In this document: positions 1-9,538 of the stretch, piece after piece | Layout: each line of letters begins with the position of its first letter | Position numbering within the stretch: position 1 is the first letter of the stretch | The notes under the pieces: model-generated | Databases searched by the model: none | Seen by the model: the letters and a program-made list of their open reading frames with translations, nothing else | Told to the model about the DNA's origin: nothing | Translations under genes and position numbers: made by a program | DNA from: an uncultured Succinivibrionaceae bacterium | GTDB lineage: Bacteria; Pseudomonadota; Gammaproteobacteria; Enterobacterales; Succinivibrionaceae | Reading direction: 5' to 3' | Assembly: GCA_949286015.1 (NCBI GenBank) | Contig: CASEBB010000001.1 | Coordinates: 18,017 to 82,016 of the forward strand | DNA: 64,000 nucleotides

Positions 1-2
1 AT

Positions 3-185
3 CAGTGCGATACCTTACAAACGCGTGGTGAGGTGTATGCGCTGTCGGCGGCCTATCCTCAGGCTATGGGCATGTTTAATCAAGCTCTGCAGACGTGCAC
101 TGATATGCTGACGCGTGAGCGGATTAAGGCCCGTGTCAGTGAGCTGGTGACGCAGCGCTCATTTGATGAGAGCCTCTTGCGCTAA
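3..185 (+). CDS. C-terminal end of an unrecognised protein (truncated by window start)
   Basis: An open frame enters at the window edge and encodes 60 residues before a TAA at 183-185. The tail is helical and Ala/Gln/Arg-rich, with a segment around MFNQALQTCTDML that resembles the last helix pair of a TPR-like domain, then a basic stretch and a polar end. The base composition fits the neighbouring genes. The visible part is too short to assign a family; a TPR-containing peptidase or assembly factor is only one possibility. The next gene starts 341 bases downstream, so the two are probably not tightly co-transcribed. Confidence 0.55.
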   Translation, partial: QCDTLQTRGEVYALSAAYPQAMGMFNQALQTCTDMLTRERIKARVSELVTQRSFDESLLR

Positions 186-526
186 GCTGAGCAAGGCTAA
201 GCGCGGTCAGTTACTCCTGAGGCAGTGCTCTTTACCCCCAGCGTGTGTAGCGCGTTTGTTTAAGATACACTGTCTTCAGGCAGAGCTCAGATGCGTCATC
301 CGTATGGCGACAGAACCCGTATTGTGGTGGTTTACTTGAGCGGGGCGCATGCATATCAGCATGTGGTAAAAGGTGCACACCGCTGGCGTAAGTTATGATG
401 TAAGCTGGGCTGTTTAGATTAACGTAGCTGCACGCCGCCTGTAACCGCGATGGTGTCTGCTCAGCAGCAGCAGCTGCTGCTGCTGTAGGTGTTTGCTAAG
501 GTTTTGCTTGTGGAGAGAGGAACTGC
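186..526. other. Intergenic gap with a CAG/CTG palindrome
   Basis: No convincing coding frame is seen. The notable element is a perfect 24-base palindrome at 462-485, made of four CAG triplets followed by four CTG triplets. It ends about 40 bases before the start codon of the next gene. A ribosome binding site (GAGAGAGG) lies just before the ATG at 527. Confidence 0.5.
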
Positions 527-2815
527 ATGTCTACCAACGAAAGTAATGATATGGCTGTGTCTGGCGCCTCTCTGGTTGCACCAGAAGCAGAAGCTGCTGC
601 CAAGAAAGCTACTAGTAGCGCTGCAGAGACACAGGCAGTAGAAGCGCCTGCTCCTGCTATGGCTGCTGTAGCGATGAATCCGGCAGATGCTTACGCAGAA
701 AAAGAAAGAGTAGTGGTTGGTACCACTGCAGACGGTTATGCCATTACTGAAGATGATACTCCGGTCACTGTAAAAGAAAGTGGTGGCAGAAGAGTCTTTA
801 GCTCTGTTCCTAACAACACCACAGTGACGCTGGGCTTGAAGCACGATTTACAAGGCTTCTTTGGTAGCGTGGCTTTTGCGAGCTTTGATGACAACGCCAC
901 CGAGGAACAGCGCCGTGACGCCGTGCGTGAGGCAAATGTGTCTCAGGGTAAGGCGGAAAAAACTGCGGTTGAAGCAGAGGTGGGAGATGCTGCCTCTAAT
1001 CCGAGAGAGGTGGATACTGCCTCTGTGCCGCAACGAGAGCTTACTGTGAGAGAAATGCTTGCTGCTAAAGCTAAGGCTGCCGCACAAGCTAGAGAGCAAG
1101 CAGAACGTAGCGCTGCTGCAGCTAGTGCGCGCGAAGAAGCTGCTGCTGCTGCTACGTCAACTGCGCAAGTGGCAGAGACCAGTGCACCTGTAGGTGCAAG
1201 CGAGCCGCTGTCTGTAGCTACCAGCTATTACTTTGGTGAGTCTGTACCAGCATCAGTAGCTGCTGACAACGCCGACGCAGCAGATGATGCTGGGGAGCAT
1301 GATTATGAGGACACTGCTGCTGATGCGGACGATGAGGAAGAGTACGCGGCTCCGCCTTTAGAGGTATTTGCGGCAGCGACGCAATCCCCTGCCGCTACAG
1401 CGACAGCGCAAGACCCAGTTGCTTCAGCACCAGCTGCAGCTCCAGCAGCGCCAGTGCCAGTGCCAGAGGACAACACCCCATCCTATAGCAGCGCGGTCTC
1501 TGTCTACGTGCCTTACCCTCAAGATGATGCGGCAGAGGTTGCAGCGTATTCGTCATACGATCGTGATTACGATATTTATGATGACGATGAGAACGCCCCC
1601 GCTGAGGAAGATGCTCCACCGCTCTATGCTTTTGGTGGTGCTGCTCCGTATGAACCAAGTGGCGCGGTGGTAGAGTCTAGCGCCGCTGCTGTTGCCGCTG
1701 ACAGCTATCAGAGAGCTAAGCCTAAGGTCAAACCGCAAAAGACCACGCTGAGCTTAGGCTTGCGTCGTGACTTACATGGCTTCTTTGGCAATGTGTCTTT
1801 AGAGCACAAGGCCGATGAAAGCTATGACCTTATGGAGAGCACAACCCGCTTTGAAAAGAGCAGGCTAGCCTCACGTGAGGCCCGAGCGCAGGCTAAAGCC
1901 GAGGCGCAAAAAGTAGCGCAGGCTGAGGCACGGCAAAAGCTCTTACAGAGCATTCAACAGGGCCAAGATGCTCGTGAGCAAGATGCGGTACACAACATTG
2001 TTGATCACAATCCGGTCAACGAGGTGACACGTCCTGACTATAGTGAGGATGAGGTCAATGATCTTACCGACATCTACTCGATTACGCTGCCAGACAACTG
2101 GCATGATGCTGAGGAGTGGTCACCGAAAAATGAAAGGGGGCGTGGACGGCGCCCGCTGTTTCGTCCGATGAGTGACGGCTTTGATAAGCTGCCGATTGAG
2201 GTACGCGAGCGCTCGCTGAAGGCTGCTTTTGAGTACATCTGCACGAGGTACGCTGCCTTAAAAAAAGCTAAAAGCCTCGAACCATTATTAGCGCGTACTC
2301 CGCAAAAAAGTGTTCGAGGCTTAATTCGCATGGCGGCGGTGGATGAACTGCGGATGCGCTACCCAACCAGCTTTGTCATGGTGTTCTTTGACGAGCTCAA
2401 GGTGTCTCCTTCGACCTATCAGCGGTACAAAGAGGGCACGCTGCGCATCTTTGTGGAGCGTCCTAAGACCAAGCCACGTCCCGTGGATCGCTTTGACCTG
2501 CCTTTAAATAATGAGCCAGTAGCGCCTGTGACAGCATTGCTGTTGCGTCTGATCTCCGAGTTTGAGAACAAGCTGACACTGCGTCATTTGCAGATTAAGC
2601 TCAAGCGCGCTGGTTTTTACCTGAGCCAGGATAAGATCAAACAACTCATAGCGATCAACCAAGATAGGCTGCAGCGTTTTTCGTACTTCCAATCACGCAC
2701 CAAGCGACATGAGGCTGATAGCAATGACATTGCGGTCTTGGCGGAGCGTCAGCAGAAGCGCCGCAGCCGTGCCAAGAGCACCAAGAAGGCTGCTGCCGCA
2801 GCGGCTGAAGACTAA
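527..2815 (+). CDS. Unrecognised Ala-rich 762-aa protein with a duplicated LGLxxDLxGFFG motif
   Basis: The family is not recognised. ATG 527 follows GAGAGAGG at good spacing. Residues 1-95 are Ala/Glu-rich and look disordered. The motif LGLKHDLQGFFG sits near residues 102-113 and recurs as LGLRRDLHGFFG near residues 410-421. Each copy is followed by a charged, coiled-coil-like Ala/Arg/Glu segment (AKAKAAAQAREQAERS; AREARAQAKAEAQKV). A long acidic Ala/Pro linker separates the two. Residues about 545-745 form the only globular-looking region. It is basic, contains VSPSTYQRYKEGTLRIF and a later helix run near RHLQIKLKRAGFYL, and suggests nucleic-acid or protein binding. The tail is Lys/Ala-rich. 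There is no signal peptide or membrane segment, so it is probably cytosolic. A ProQ-like RNA chaperone was considered because of the basic tail, but the ProQ core could not be matched. Confidence 0.75.
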   Translation: MSTNESNDMAVSGASLVAPEAEAAAKKATSSAAETQAVEAPAPAMAAVAMNPADAYAEKERVVVGTTADGYAITEDDTPVTVKESGGRRVFSSVPNNTTVTLGLKHDLQGFFGSVAFASFDDNATEEQRRDAVREANVSQGKAEKTAVEAEVGDAASNPREVDTASVPQRELTVREMLAAKAKAAAQAREQAERSAAAASAREEAAAAATSTAQVAETSAPVGASEPLSVATSYYFGESVPASVAADNADAADDAGEHDYEDTAADADDEEEYAAPPLEVFAAATQSPAATATAQDPVASAPAAAPAAPVPVPEDNTPSYSSAVSVYVPYPQDDAAEVAAYSSYDRDYDIYDDDENAPAEEDAPPLYAFGGAAPYEPSGAVVESSAAAVAADSYQRAKPKVKPQKTTLSLGLRRDLHGFFGNVSLEHKADESYDLMESTTRFEKSRLASREARAQAKAEAQKVAQAEARQKLLQSIQQGQDAREQDAVHNIVDHNPVNEVTRPDYSEDEVNDLTDIYSITLPDNWHDAEEWSPKNERGRGRRPLFRPMSDGFDKLPIEVRERSLKAAFEYICTRYAALKKAKSLEPLLARTPQKSVRGLIRMAAVDELRMRYPTSFVMVFFDELKVSPSTYQRYKEGTLRIFVERPKTKPRPVDRFDLPLNNEPVAPVTALLLRLISEFENKLTLRHLQIKLKRAGFYLSQDKIKQLIAINQDRLQRFSYFQSRTKRHEADSNDIAVLAERQQKRRSRAKSTKKAAAAAAED

Positions 2816-3112
2816 GAGCCTTAGGGGCTACTCTGCTCTAAGTAGGCTCAAAGAGGGGGGCATGATGAAGGGCACAAGCGTGGTGGCGGCGGTGCTGTGG
2901 CATAGCCGCTGGCGTCTGTCTTGAGTAGACAGTGATGAGCAGACAAAGGGGAAGAGAGGCGGGCAGAGTATAGTGTGGCTCGAGAGAGAGGGTGAGAGGA
3001 TAGGGCTAACGTGGCGTTATTGAGAGTGGCGGGGAGTGCAACGCCGCAGTGACCATCTGAGATGGCAAAGCACCTGAAGTGGTAGTCACTGCGTGCAGCG
3101 TGCTGCTACAGC

Positions 3113-5167
3113 CTAAAGTAAAGTGGCCTGAGGCTTAGCCGCACTGCGCGTTTGTGATAACTGCGAGTTTGGACGATTAGGATTGGCAGAGCCAATCTGG
3201 CTGTTTACAGGCGTGCGCATTAAGCCATCACCTCTGAAGTTAAACGTCCATGGGGCTAAGTAGGAGAAGTCGCCACTGTGACGCATCGATCCCTCTAAGT
3301 TGGTGGCGTCAGAGTTAGTGTTGACGTCAATGACAAACTGCCCCTGATCGTAACCCACCACCTGCACATCACCGTCAAAGCCGTAGGTGACAAAGGCGTT
3401 TCGTACCTTTTTAATGTCCTCTAACGAGCGGACATTGCCAATACGTAAGCGGACAAAGCCCTCGCCTGGGCCTAAGAGGTCGATATCCGCACTGTTCACA
3501 CGAATCTGCGCGGTTTGCGTCTCTTGGGTTAAGGTCTCTTGGAAGGTCATTAAGGCACGAGCAATATCACCAGCACCTAAGGAGGCCACCTCATCCATTA
3601 AGCCCGATAAGGCTGACGAAGCGATGGCAATGCCGTCCTTGTTATAGAGGTTCCACTTTAAGGTGACGCCACTCTCGTTTGGTACTGAGCTAATGGCCGC
3701 AGCGACAAAGTAGTCCGCACCATAGCGCTTGCTCGCCTGCATGAGCACTTGGTCTTGGTGGTCTAAAACGGTGTTGACGTTAACCTGTTGCATGTCCTCA
3801 AGATCGAGGATAGGGAACATTAAGCGGTATTTGTAATCAGGAGCAGCTTGCAGGATGGCTTGGGCAAAGGTACTTAAGTTTTGACCACTGACAAGGCTTA
3901 AGTCTGTGTCGCTCTGCGTGCCATCGAGGCCCACCATCCACACAAGGACAGGATTTGATAAGCCGTCCCATGAGGTGATACCACCTTGCTTTAAGATGTT
4001 CTCCGCCATTGGCAGGCTAAAGCGCAGGACTAAATTGCCATCAGCATCTGAGCTCAGCGAGCGAATAGACGGGGCAATCTGATCTAAGGTGAAGTCACTG
4101 GTAGAGGAGCCTAAGGTGATGCCGCTCTCTAAGCTCTTAAAGGCCTCTTTAATGGCGTCATCAAAGGAACCTAAGACCGTAACCGAGACCTCTTGGGTAT
4201 TGGCTAAGTCAGGATCGTTAGGGTCGGTGGTAGGAGTAAGTGGCTGGCCATCAGGGCCTACCGCGACGGTAGCACCACCTACAGTGGTGGTTTGGTTAGT
4301 AAAGGAGAAGCTTGGCTGGTCAGCAGAAGGAGCCACGTTGTCTGGGGAAAAAGCACCACGGGCGTAGGCGTCATTGCCAGCAGGGTAGAGCTGGTCAGTG
4401 ACGTATTGCTGATTTTGGATCTCCTCGGCCGATGGCATTGGGGTATTGAGCTGATCCTCAATGATGTAAGGAGCAGTTGGGGCTGTGGCCGTAGCCGTAG
4501 CTGTAGCCACAGCAGGAGCCGTCGTCTGTGCCGGAGCTGCAGTAGTGGTAGTAGGGGCCAGAGTCTGACCCTGCCCCTGACCATAAGTAGTAGGTGTGGC
4601 AGTAGTAGCTGCAGGAGCCGTGGTAGTGGTAGTGGTAGTGGTGGTCTGTGTAGTCACCGCTGTGGTGCTGGAGGCTGGCTCAGCTACAGAGATCTCATAG
4701 GCTGGGGCTTCCGTTTGTGGCAGAGGCGCGCGCATCATTGGCTGCTGGCGTGGATGTGGGTAAGCCGACTGTGCTGGCGCTGCTTGTGGGGCGGGCGCTG
4801 TAGCAGTCGTGTTTACCTGCGCTGGCGCTGCATACTGGGGCTGTGCTTGAGCTTGCGTTTGAGCCTGCACTTGCACCTGTGGCGCGGTCATTTGCGCTAA
4901 AGATCCCTGTGGTGCTGGCTGGGCAGCAGCTGGCGTCGCTGTAGTAGCGGCAGGTGCCGTGGTAGCTGCAGGAGCAGGGGCGGGCGCTGCTACCGGCTGG
5001 GCAAATTCCACCGTGTAGTTTGGCTGCGCGCCATTAATGGTGATATTGCTGGCACCCTGTGCAGACTGGGATGCTGGTACAGGTGTCGGGGCAGCCTCAG
5101 CAGCAGCGGTAGAGCCAATTACTACCAAAAGCGATGTCGTAAGGAGCGAAAACTTGGTTGTCTTCAT
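3113..5167 (-). CDS. DUF2066 family exported protein
   Basis: About 684 residues if started at the ATG at 5167 (MKTTKFSLLTTS); an in-frame TTG at 5179 is the alternative. The N-terminus has a basic start, a hydrophobic stretch and an Ala-x-Ala cleavage region, so it is probably exported to the periplasm. Residues of about 30-330 are a low-complexity Ala/Pro/Gln/Thr linker with long runs of Thr and Ala. The conserved part follows: NPVLVWMVGLDG and RLMFPILDLEDMQQVNV match the DUF2066 pattern as I know it. The gene is divergent from purM across about 280 bases. DUF2066 genes sit beside purM in several gammaproteobacteria, which supports the call. The function of the family is unknown. The linker is far longer than the usual family length. 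Confidence 0.8.
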   Translation of the reverse strand: MKTTKFSLLTTSLLVVIGSTAAAEAAPTPVPASQSAQGASNITINGAQPNYTVEFAQPVAAPAPAPAATTAPAATTATPAAAQPAPQGSLAQMTAPQVQVQAQTQAQAQPQYAAPAQVNTTATAPAPQAAPAQSAYPHPRQQPMMRAPLPQTEAPAYEISVAEPASSTTAVTTQTTTTTTTTTAPAATTATPTTYGQGQGQTLAPTTTTAAPAQTTAPAVATATATATAPTAPYIIEDQLNTPMPSAEEIQNQQYVTDQLYPAGNDAYARGAFSPDNVAPSADQPSFSFTNQTTTVGGATVAVGPDGQPLTPTTDPNDPDLANTQEVSVTVLGSFDDAIKEAFKSLESGITLGSSTSDFTLDQIAPSIRSLSSDADGNLVLRFSLPMAENILKQGGITSWDGLSNPVLVWMVGLDGTQSDTDLSLVSGQNLSTFAQAILQAAPDYKYRLMFPILDLEDMQQVNVNTVLDHQDQVLMQASKRYGADYFVAAAISSVPNESGVTLKWNLYNKDGIAIASSALSGLMDEVASLGAGDIARALMTFQETLTQETQTAQIRVNSADIDLLGPGEGFVRLRIGNVRSLEDIKKVRNAFVTYGFDGDVQVVGYDQGQFVIDVNTNSDATNLEGSMRHSGDFSYLAPWTFNFRGDGLMRTPVNSQIGSANPNRPNSQLSQTRSAAKPQATLL

Positions 5168-5399
5168 GACACAGTCCAACGGTAAGAAAACACAGGTGTT
5201 TGGTGGGGACGCTGCAGAAAAATCAGGCGCTTTTTACCACAGACACATTTTGACAATCATAACACAGCCGCCGCGCTTACGCGGCAGGCGTGCAGGGGCA
5301 GGGCGCCGAGCTATTAGTGCAAGGCAGCATAGATGGGGACAGGAAGCAGGAGCTATGTTTGCGGGGTAGGGAGAGTGATAAATATGCGCTTACATCAGT

Positions 5400-5449
5400 G
5401 TCATGTATAATAGGGGCCTAATTTGGCTCATCATGTTGAGAGGCAGTTA
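5400..5449 (+). promoter_or_regulatory. Candidate purM promoter and ribosome binding site
   Basis: A perfect TATAAT lies at 5406-5411, about 40 bases before the purM start. No good -35 hexamer is seen at 17 bases. GAGAGGC before the ATG at 5450 is the likely ribosome binding site and favours that start over the upstream in-frame codon at 5423. No PurR-type operator was found nearby. Confidence 0.45.
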
Positions 5450-6502
5450 ATGGCTACCAATTTGACCTACAAAGACGCCGGTGTTGATATCGATGCAGGC
5501 GAGGAATTAGTCGAGAGAATCAAGGCTCCGGTAAAGCGCACCCAACGTCCAGAAGTGATTGGCGGTTTAGGTGGCTTTGGTGCTTTAACTCGCATTCCAC
5601 AGGGGTATAAGGAGCCAGTACTGGTTTCTGGTACTGATGGTGTAGGCACTAAGCTGCGCCTTGCGATTGATTTAGCGCGTCACGGCACTGTGGGGCAGGA
5701 TCTGGTAGCAATGTGCGTCAATGACCTCATTGTGCAAGGTGCCGAGCCACTGTTCTTCTTAGACTACTATGCCACGGGCAAGCTTAATGTGGATGTGGCC
5801 ACTGATGTGGTGACGGGCATTGCTCAGGGTTGCGAGATGGCAGGTTGCGCCTTAGTTGGTGGTGAGACCGCCGAGATGCCTGGCATGTATGAGGTCGGTG
5901 ACTACGACTTAGCTGGCTTTAGCGTGGGTGTGGTTGAGGCTTCTCAGATTATCGACGGTGGCAAGGTTAAGGCTGGTGACACCTTAGTGGCGTTAGCCTC
6001 TAGCGGCCCACACTCCAATGGCTATTCTTTAATCCGCCACATCTTAAAGTTAGCTGACGTCAAGCCAAATGAAGACAAGCTGCCATCAGGCAAGACTGTC
6101 GCTGATGCGGTGATGGAGCCAACCCGCATTTATGTCAAGCCAATTCTGGCTTTATTAAAGATGGTGGATGTGCACGCCATTGCCCACATCACGGGTGGTG
6201 GTTTCTGGGAGAACATTCCACGCGTCTTACCTGAGGACAATGTGGCGGTGGTTGATGCTGCTACTTGGCAGTGGCCAGAGATCTTTACCTTCTTACAGCA
6301 GAAGGGTGGTGTCTCGACTTACGAGATGTATCGCACCTTTAACTGCGGTGTGGGCATGCTGGTAGTGGTTGATGCCGCTGATGCGCAGAAGACTGTGGAC
6401 GTCTTAAATGCGCAGGGTGAGAAGGCATGGATTGCCGGTCACATTGCTGCTAAGAGCAGTGATGACGAGAAGCAAGTGCAGATTCTCAACATGCAGCCAT
6501 AG
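5450..6502 (+). CDS. purM: Phosphoribosylformylglycinamidine cyclo-ligase (AIR synthetase)
   Basis: PurM closes the imidazole ring of AIR from FGAM with ATP in de novo purine synthesis, in the cytosol. The 350-residue product matches the family along its whole length: [18 protein letters not shown] at the N-terminus, the glycine-rich [16 protein letters not shown] segment, [43 protein letters not shown], and [16 protein letters not shown]. Start 5450 is chosen because [11 protein letters not shown] aligns with the E. coli N-terminus and has a ribosome binding site; starting at 5423 would add nine unmatched residues. purN does not follow directly, unlike in E. coli. A strong terminator follows. 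Confidence 0.97.
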   Translation: MATNLTYKDAGVDIDAGEELVERIKAPVKRTQRPEVIGGLGGFGALTRIPQGYKEPVLVSGTDGVGTKLRLAIDLARHGTVGQDLVAMCVNDLIVQGAEPLFFLDYYATGKLNVDVATDVVTGIAQGCEMAGCALVGGETAEMPGMYEVGDYDLAGFSVGVVEASQIIDGGKVKAGDTLVALASSGPHSNGYSLIRHILKLADVKPNEDKLPSGKTVADAVMEPTRIYVKPILALLKMVDVHAIAHITGGGFWENIPRVLPEDNVAVVDAATWQWPEIFTFLQQKGGVSTYEMYRTFNCGVGMLVVVDAADAQKTVDVLNAQGEKAWIAGHIAAKSSDDEKQVQILNMQP

Positions 6503-6534
6503 TCTGTAGTTTTCTCTACAGTCACTAAGCACAG

Positions 6535-6575
6535 GCGCTCTTATCTTGCGGGGTAAGGGCGCTTTTGTTTTTTGG
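6535..6575 (+). terminator. Intrinsic terminator of purM
   Basis: An 11-bp stem (GCGCTCTTATC pairing with GGTAAGGGCGC, including G-U pairs) with a 6-nt loop is followed by TTTTGTTTTTT, 33 bases after the purM stop. A smaller hairpin, CTGTAG/CTACAG, lies at 6504-6521. Confidence 0.85.
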
Positions 6576-6923
6576 GTAGCAGTAAGGTCTATAAGGGCCT
6601 CGGCTGTGAGGCGGTAGCAGCTTGTACGTTTTATTCAGGAGCAGCCAATAGGTCTTTGAGCTTCCTGAGAGGTGTTAGAGGTGAGGAGCGGGCTTACTTT
6701 GGCGTGATGTCAGGAGTGACGTTGGCACAACTAATCTTAAAATATCTTTGCTCTAAGTGTAGAGAGAGGATTGAGAGAGAGGCGCCTGCCTGTGCCTAAT
6801 CTCATGGTGCAAGCAGAGGCAAAGATACCCTCCTGAGAGGTGGTAAGACTGCTACAGAGGCGTACTCTACAGTAACGTCAGCAGAGGTGTCTTAGCAGCC
6901 AGCACCCAAAGCCTGCGCTAAGC
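6576..6923. other. Intergenic gap after the purM terminator
   Basis: About 350 bases without a supported gene or clear structure. It probably carries the promoter of the following gene, but no -10/-35 pair was identified. Confidence 0.4.
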
Positions 6924-7964
6924 TTGCGGCGCTATACTCTAACTGCTCGTTATGGTCAGCCCTGCTTTTGGGGCGAGGAGTGTTTTCTGAAGACGATATT
7001 GCAGCAAGCCCGCTCGGCTCTGACACGCAGTAAGGACACGGCGGCAGAAAAAGAGGCGTCATCCCCAGATAGCGCCAAGCAGCAGAGTGCTGTAGCGGCA
7101 GCCACGTCAAGTGCTGGCAGTGCGCAGCAAGCCACAGCGCGCCTCAATGCGCTGTTTGGTACGGCTGACAGTGCTGCGCTGCAAGCGCAAACACCTGAGC
7201 AGACGCAGGCCATGCCGGTTGAGTTGTCGCCACAAACGACGGCAGAGTTCGCTGCGTCCTCGAAGCTTAGTGAGAGTGCTGCGCAAAACGTGAGAGCAAC
7301 GGCAGATAAGACTGAGCAGGCTACAGTCTCGGTTTGCGCTGACGCTACAATCCCTGAGGGCAAAACAGCTACAGAGAGTGCTGCTGAACCTCAGGAGATC
7401 ACGGCTGCTGTTGCTACTGCTGACACTGCTCCTGATACCTCGGAGACAGTCACTACAACCACCTCCCCACAGTTCTACCCAGTGGTGGTCAGCACGCCAG
7501 CTGAACTGGCGGCTGCACATAAAGCTGGTGCTAAAAAGATCCTTGTGAAAGGCGAGCTCGCCTCAAAGCTAGAAACGGCCTTTGGTGGCTTACGCTCCTT
7601 AAGCAGTGCGTCATTGAATGCCTTAGCGCTGGTGCTCAGTGGTGCAGCTCTATTGGCGCCGTTTACTGGTGGCGTTTCCTTAGGAGCTGCCGGTACCGTA
7701 ATGGGCACCTTAGGAGCAGCGCTTACAGCTACAGCGATTGCAGCGATTTCTGCGATTGGGCTGTCGCTGGTGGTGGCAGTCTTTAAGGGCTACGACGAGA
7801 TTAAGCTGGCAGGTGGTGGCGTGGAGTTACGCCTTAAAAAGCATGTACCCAAGGCGGAAAAGCAGGCTACGGAGACGGACTCGGCTACTGCTGCTACTGT
7901 GGCTGATGCTGAGGTTAAAGCTGATGCCGAAGCTGATGTTAAAGCTAAGGATAAGGCTCACTAG
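6924..7964 (+). CDS. Unrecognised protein with disordered N-terminus and glycine-rich membrane segments
   Basis: The family is not recognised. The frame opens at a TTG (6924), but the start is uncertain. The best ribosome binding site, GCGAGGAG at 6973-6980, lies 6 bases before an in-frame CTG (6987) and 18 before a TTG (6999). Up to about residue 185 the product is Ala/Thr/Ser/Glu-rich and looks disordered. A conserved-looking segment follows (YPVVVSTPAELAAAHKAG, then KKILVKGELASKLETAFGG). Next come two Gly/Ala-rich hydrophobic segments separated by a Gly-Gly turn, of glycine-zipper type, suggesting a membrane hairpin. After that comes KGYDEIKLAGGGVELRLKKH. The tail is Ala/Asp/Lys-rich and charged. 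There is no cleavable signal sequence. It stands alone between a terminated purM and a convergent gene. Confidence 0.6.
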   Translation: MRRYTLTARYGQPCFWGEECFLKTILQQARSALTRSKDTAAEKEASSPDSAKQQSAVAAATSSAGSAQQATARLNALFGTADSAALQAQTPEQTQAMPVELSPQTTAEFAASSKLSESAAQNVRATADKTEQATVSVCADATIPEGKTATESAAEPQEITAAVATADTAPDTSETVTTTTSPQFYPVVVSTPAELAAAHKAGAKKILVKGELASKLETAFGGLRSLSSASLNALALVLSGAALLAPFTGGVSLGAAGTVMGTLGAALTATAIAAISAIGLSLVVAVFKGYDEIKLAGGGVELRLKKHVPKAEKQATETDSATAATVADAEVKADAEADVKAKDKAH

Positions 7965-8266
7965 TCTAAACCGTCAGCAGCAAAGCCGTAAGGGCACTGC
8001 GCACCGTGCAAGTGGCAACACAAGAACCCTGAGTAGAACCTTAAGCACAGCTATGCGCTAGGCGCAGCAAGCAAAGACTCTTTGGGTAAGATCTGCGGAT
8101 GCAAGAGGATAAGCTGGAAGCTGAAAGGACGGGAAAAGCGGGCAGGGAAAAGAATAGGGAAGAAGAAGAAGAAGAAGAAGAAGCGGAAGAGCGCGCCTGC
8201 ACAGAGCAAAGCTTGGCGGCGCGCGTGAGCAACAGGGCGGTTTGCACCGCCCCGCAAAAGACAAGA
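7965..8266. other. Convergent intergenic region with a GAA triplet run
   Basis: No supported gene. Eight tandem GAA triplets occupy 8159-8182 in a purine-rich tract. Frames that read through the tract on the minus strand are low-complexity Ser/Phe runs and are not credible genes. A GGGCGG/CCGCCC hairpin lies near 8234-8253, without a U-tract. Confidence 0.45.
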
Positions 8267-9538
8267 CTATAAGCCTACTTGCATCTCAGCATTGGTCTGA
8301 GTGTCTTGTAAGACCTCGTCGATGTCCTCACCTGCTAAGACGCGTTGCAGCGCCTCAGAAACCACGCTCTCAATAGCGTAGGTGTGTGGGCCATAGTTTA
8401 AGGCTGGAATCTGCGTGTTCCAACGGGCAAAGTCAGCGTAGATCTTTTGGTCGCCAAAGAACGCATTAGCCACGTTGTAGTTGGAGATCTTGGTGGTGTC
8501 CTTTAAGGAGTTAACCAGAGAGATCTTGGTGACCAGCTCGTTTAACAGCTGCTCGTCGGTAGCAAAAGTCTCATTTAAGAAGTCGACCGCGACGTCAGCA
8601 TTCTTCGAGTAGTTGTTGACGTACCACTGCGAGCCACCTAAGTTCGAGTAGTGGGTGCTCTCCTTGACCGTAGAGAGCTTTGGAATAGGGGCAATACGCC
8701 AATTGCCGCTGTTCTCGGTGTTTGCTTCCACCGATGGGGTAACCCAGCAGCCTTGCACCACAGTTGCGACCAGACCTTGCTGGAAGCTAGCGAGCATCTG
8801 CGTCCAGCCATTGTAGTAGGTCACTAAGTCCTCATCCTGCATCTTCTTTAAGATCAGCATGGCCTCTTTTAAGGCTGGGTTGCCAGCAATGGTCACCTTG
8901 GTGGCATCGTTGTTGGTGTACCACATGCCCGCAGACTGCATCATGACACGGATGATACCTAAGTCGCTTGGGTCATAACCAAAGAGGTAAACACCAGTGG
9001 TCTCTTTGACCTTTTTGCCCATCTCGATGAACTGATCCCAAGTGATGTCTTGGAAGTCATCTAAGGTGTAACCGGCCTTTTCAAATAAATCCTTACGCAG
9101 GAAGGTGGCAGTAACGCCAGAGTCAAAAGGCACACCGTAGACCTTACCAGAGGTATCAGAGGAGGCCTTGACCTTGTAATCGACGAAGCGCGAGGTATCG
9201 ATGGTGGAGCCGATTTCCTTTAAGAAATCAGGGTAGCCGATGAGGAAGTTTTGGATGCGGTTGTCTTCGATGAGTACCACATCTGGCAGGGAGCGCACAT
9301 TATTGGCGCCTAAAGCTGCATTTAAGCGTTGTACGATATCGGCTTGAGCGATGGACTCGACTTTAACAGTCACACCAGGGTGGCGAGCTTGATAGCGCTG
9401 CGCAGCCATTTTGGCGGCAGGCACATTGAAGTGGTCATCCCAGCACCAGACTTTCAGTTCGGTTTCAGCGGAGGCAGCGGCGGAGCCGAATAACAGCGCA
9501 CTGCCAACTAAGGCAGCTAAAGTAGCTTTAAGCTTCAA
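8267..9538 (-). CDS. ABC transporter substrate-binding protein, family 1 (sugar type)
   Basis: A 423-residue periplasmic binding protein of the extracellular solute-binding family 1, which captures sugars or related solutes for an ABC importer. The signal peptide is clear (MKLKATLAALVGSALLFGSA with an Ala-Ser-Ala cleavage region). The mature N-terminus ELKVWCWDDHFNVPA and the region ARHPGVTVKVESIAQADIVQRL are typical, as is FQQGLVATVVQGCWV. The start is a TTG, chosen because AGAGGGA lies seven bases upstream and the next hydrophobic residues form the signal peptide. No permease or ATPase gene is adjacent, so the protein is an orphan in this window and must use a transporter encoded elsewhere. 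A LacI-type operator candidate lies about 350 bases upstream. Confidence 0.88.
   Translation of the reverse strand: MKLKATLAALVGSALLFGSAAASAETELKVWCWDDHFNVPAAKMAAQRYQARHPGVTVKVESIAQADIVQRLNAALGANNVRSLPDVVLIEDNRIQNFLIGYPDFLKEIGSTIDTSRFVDYKVKASSDTSGKVYGVPFDSGVTATFLRKDLFEKAGYTLDDFQDITWDQFIEMGKKVKETTGVYLFGYDPSDLGIIRVMMQSAGMWYTNNDATKVTIAGNPALKEAMLILKKMQDEDLVTYYNGWTQMLASFQQGLVATVVQGCWVTPSVEANTENSGNWRIAPIPKLSTVKESTHYSNLGGSQWYVNNYSKNADVAVDFLNETFATDEQLLNELVTKISLVNSLKDTTKISNYNVANAFFGDQKIYADFARWNTQIPALNYGPHTYAIESVVSEALQRVLAGEDIDEVLQDTQTNAEMQVGL

Noticed and set aside
2160..2760. ProQ/FinO domain in the large Ala-rich protein
   Set aside because: The basic tail suggested it, but the conserved ProQ core could not be aligned.
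4292..4900. 202-codon frame opposite the DUF2066 gene
   Set aside because: It is the antisense reading of the Ala/Thr/Pro low-complexity linker.
8041..8264. Three overlapping minus-strand frames of 68 codons
   Set aside because: They are produced by the GAA triplet run and encode Ser/Phe low-complexity peptides in three frames at once.
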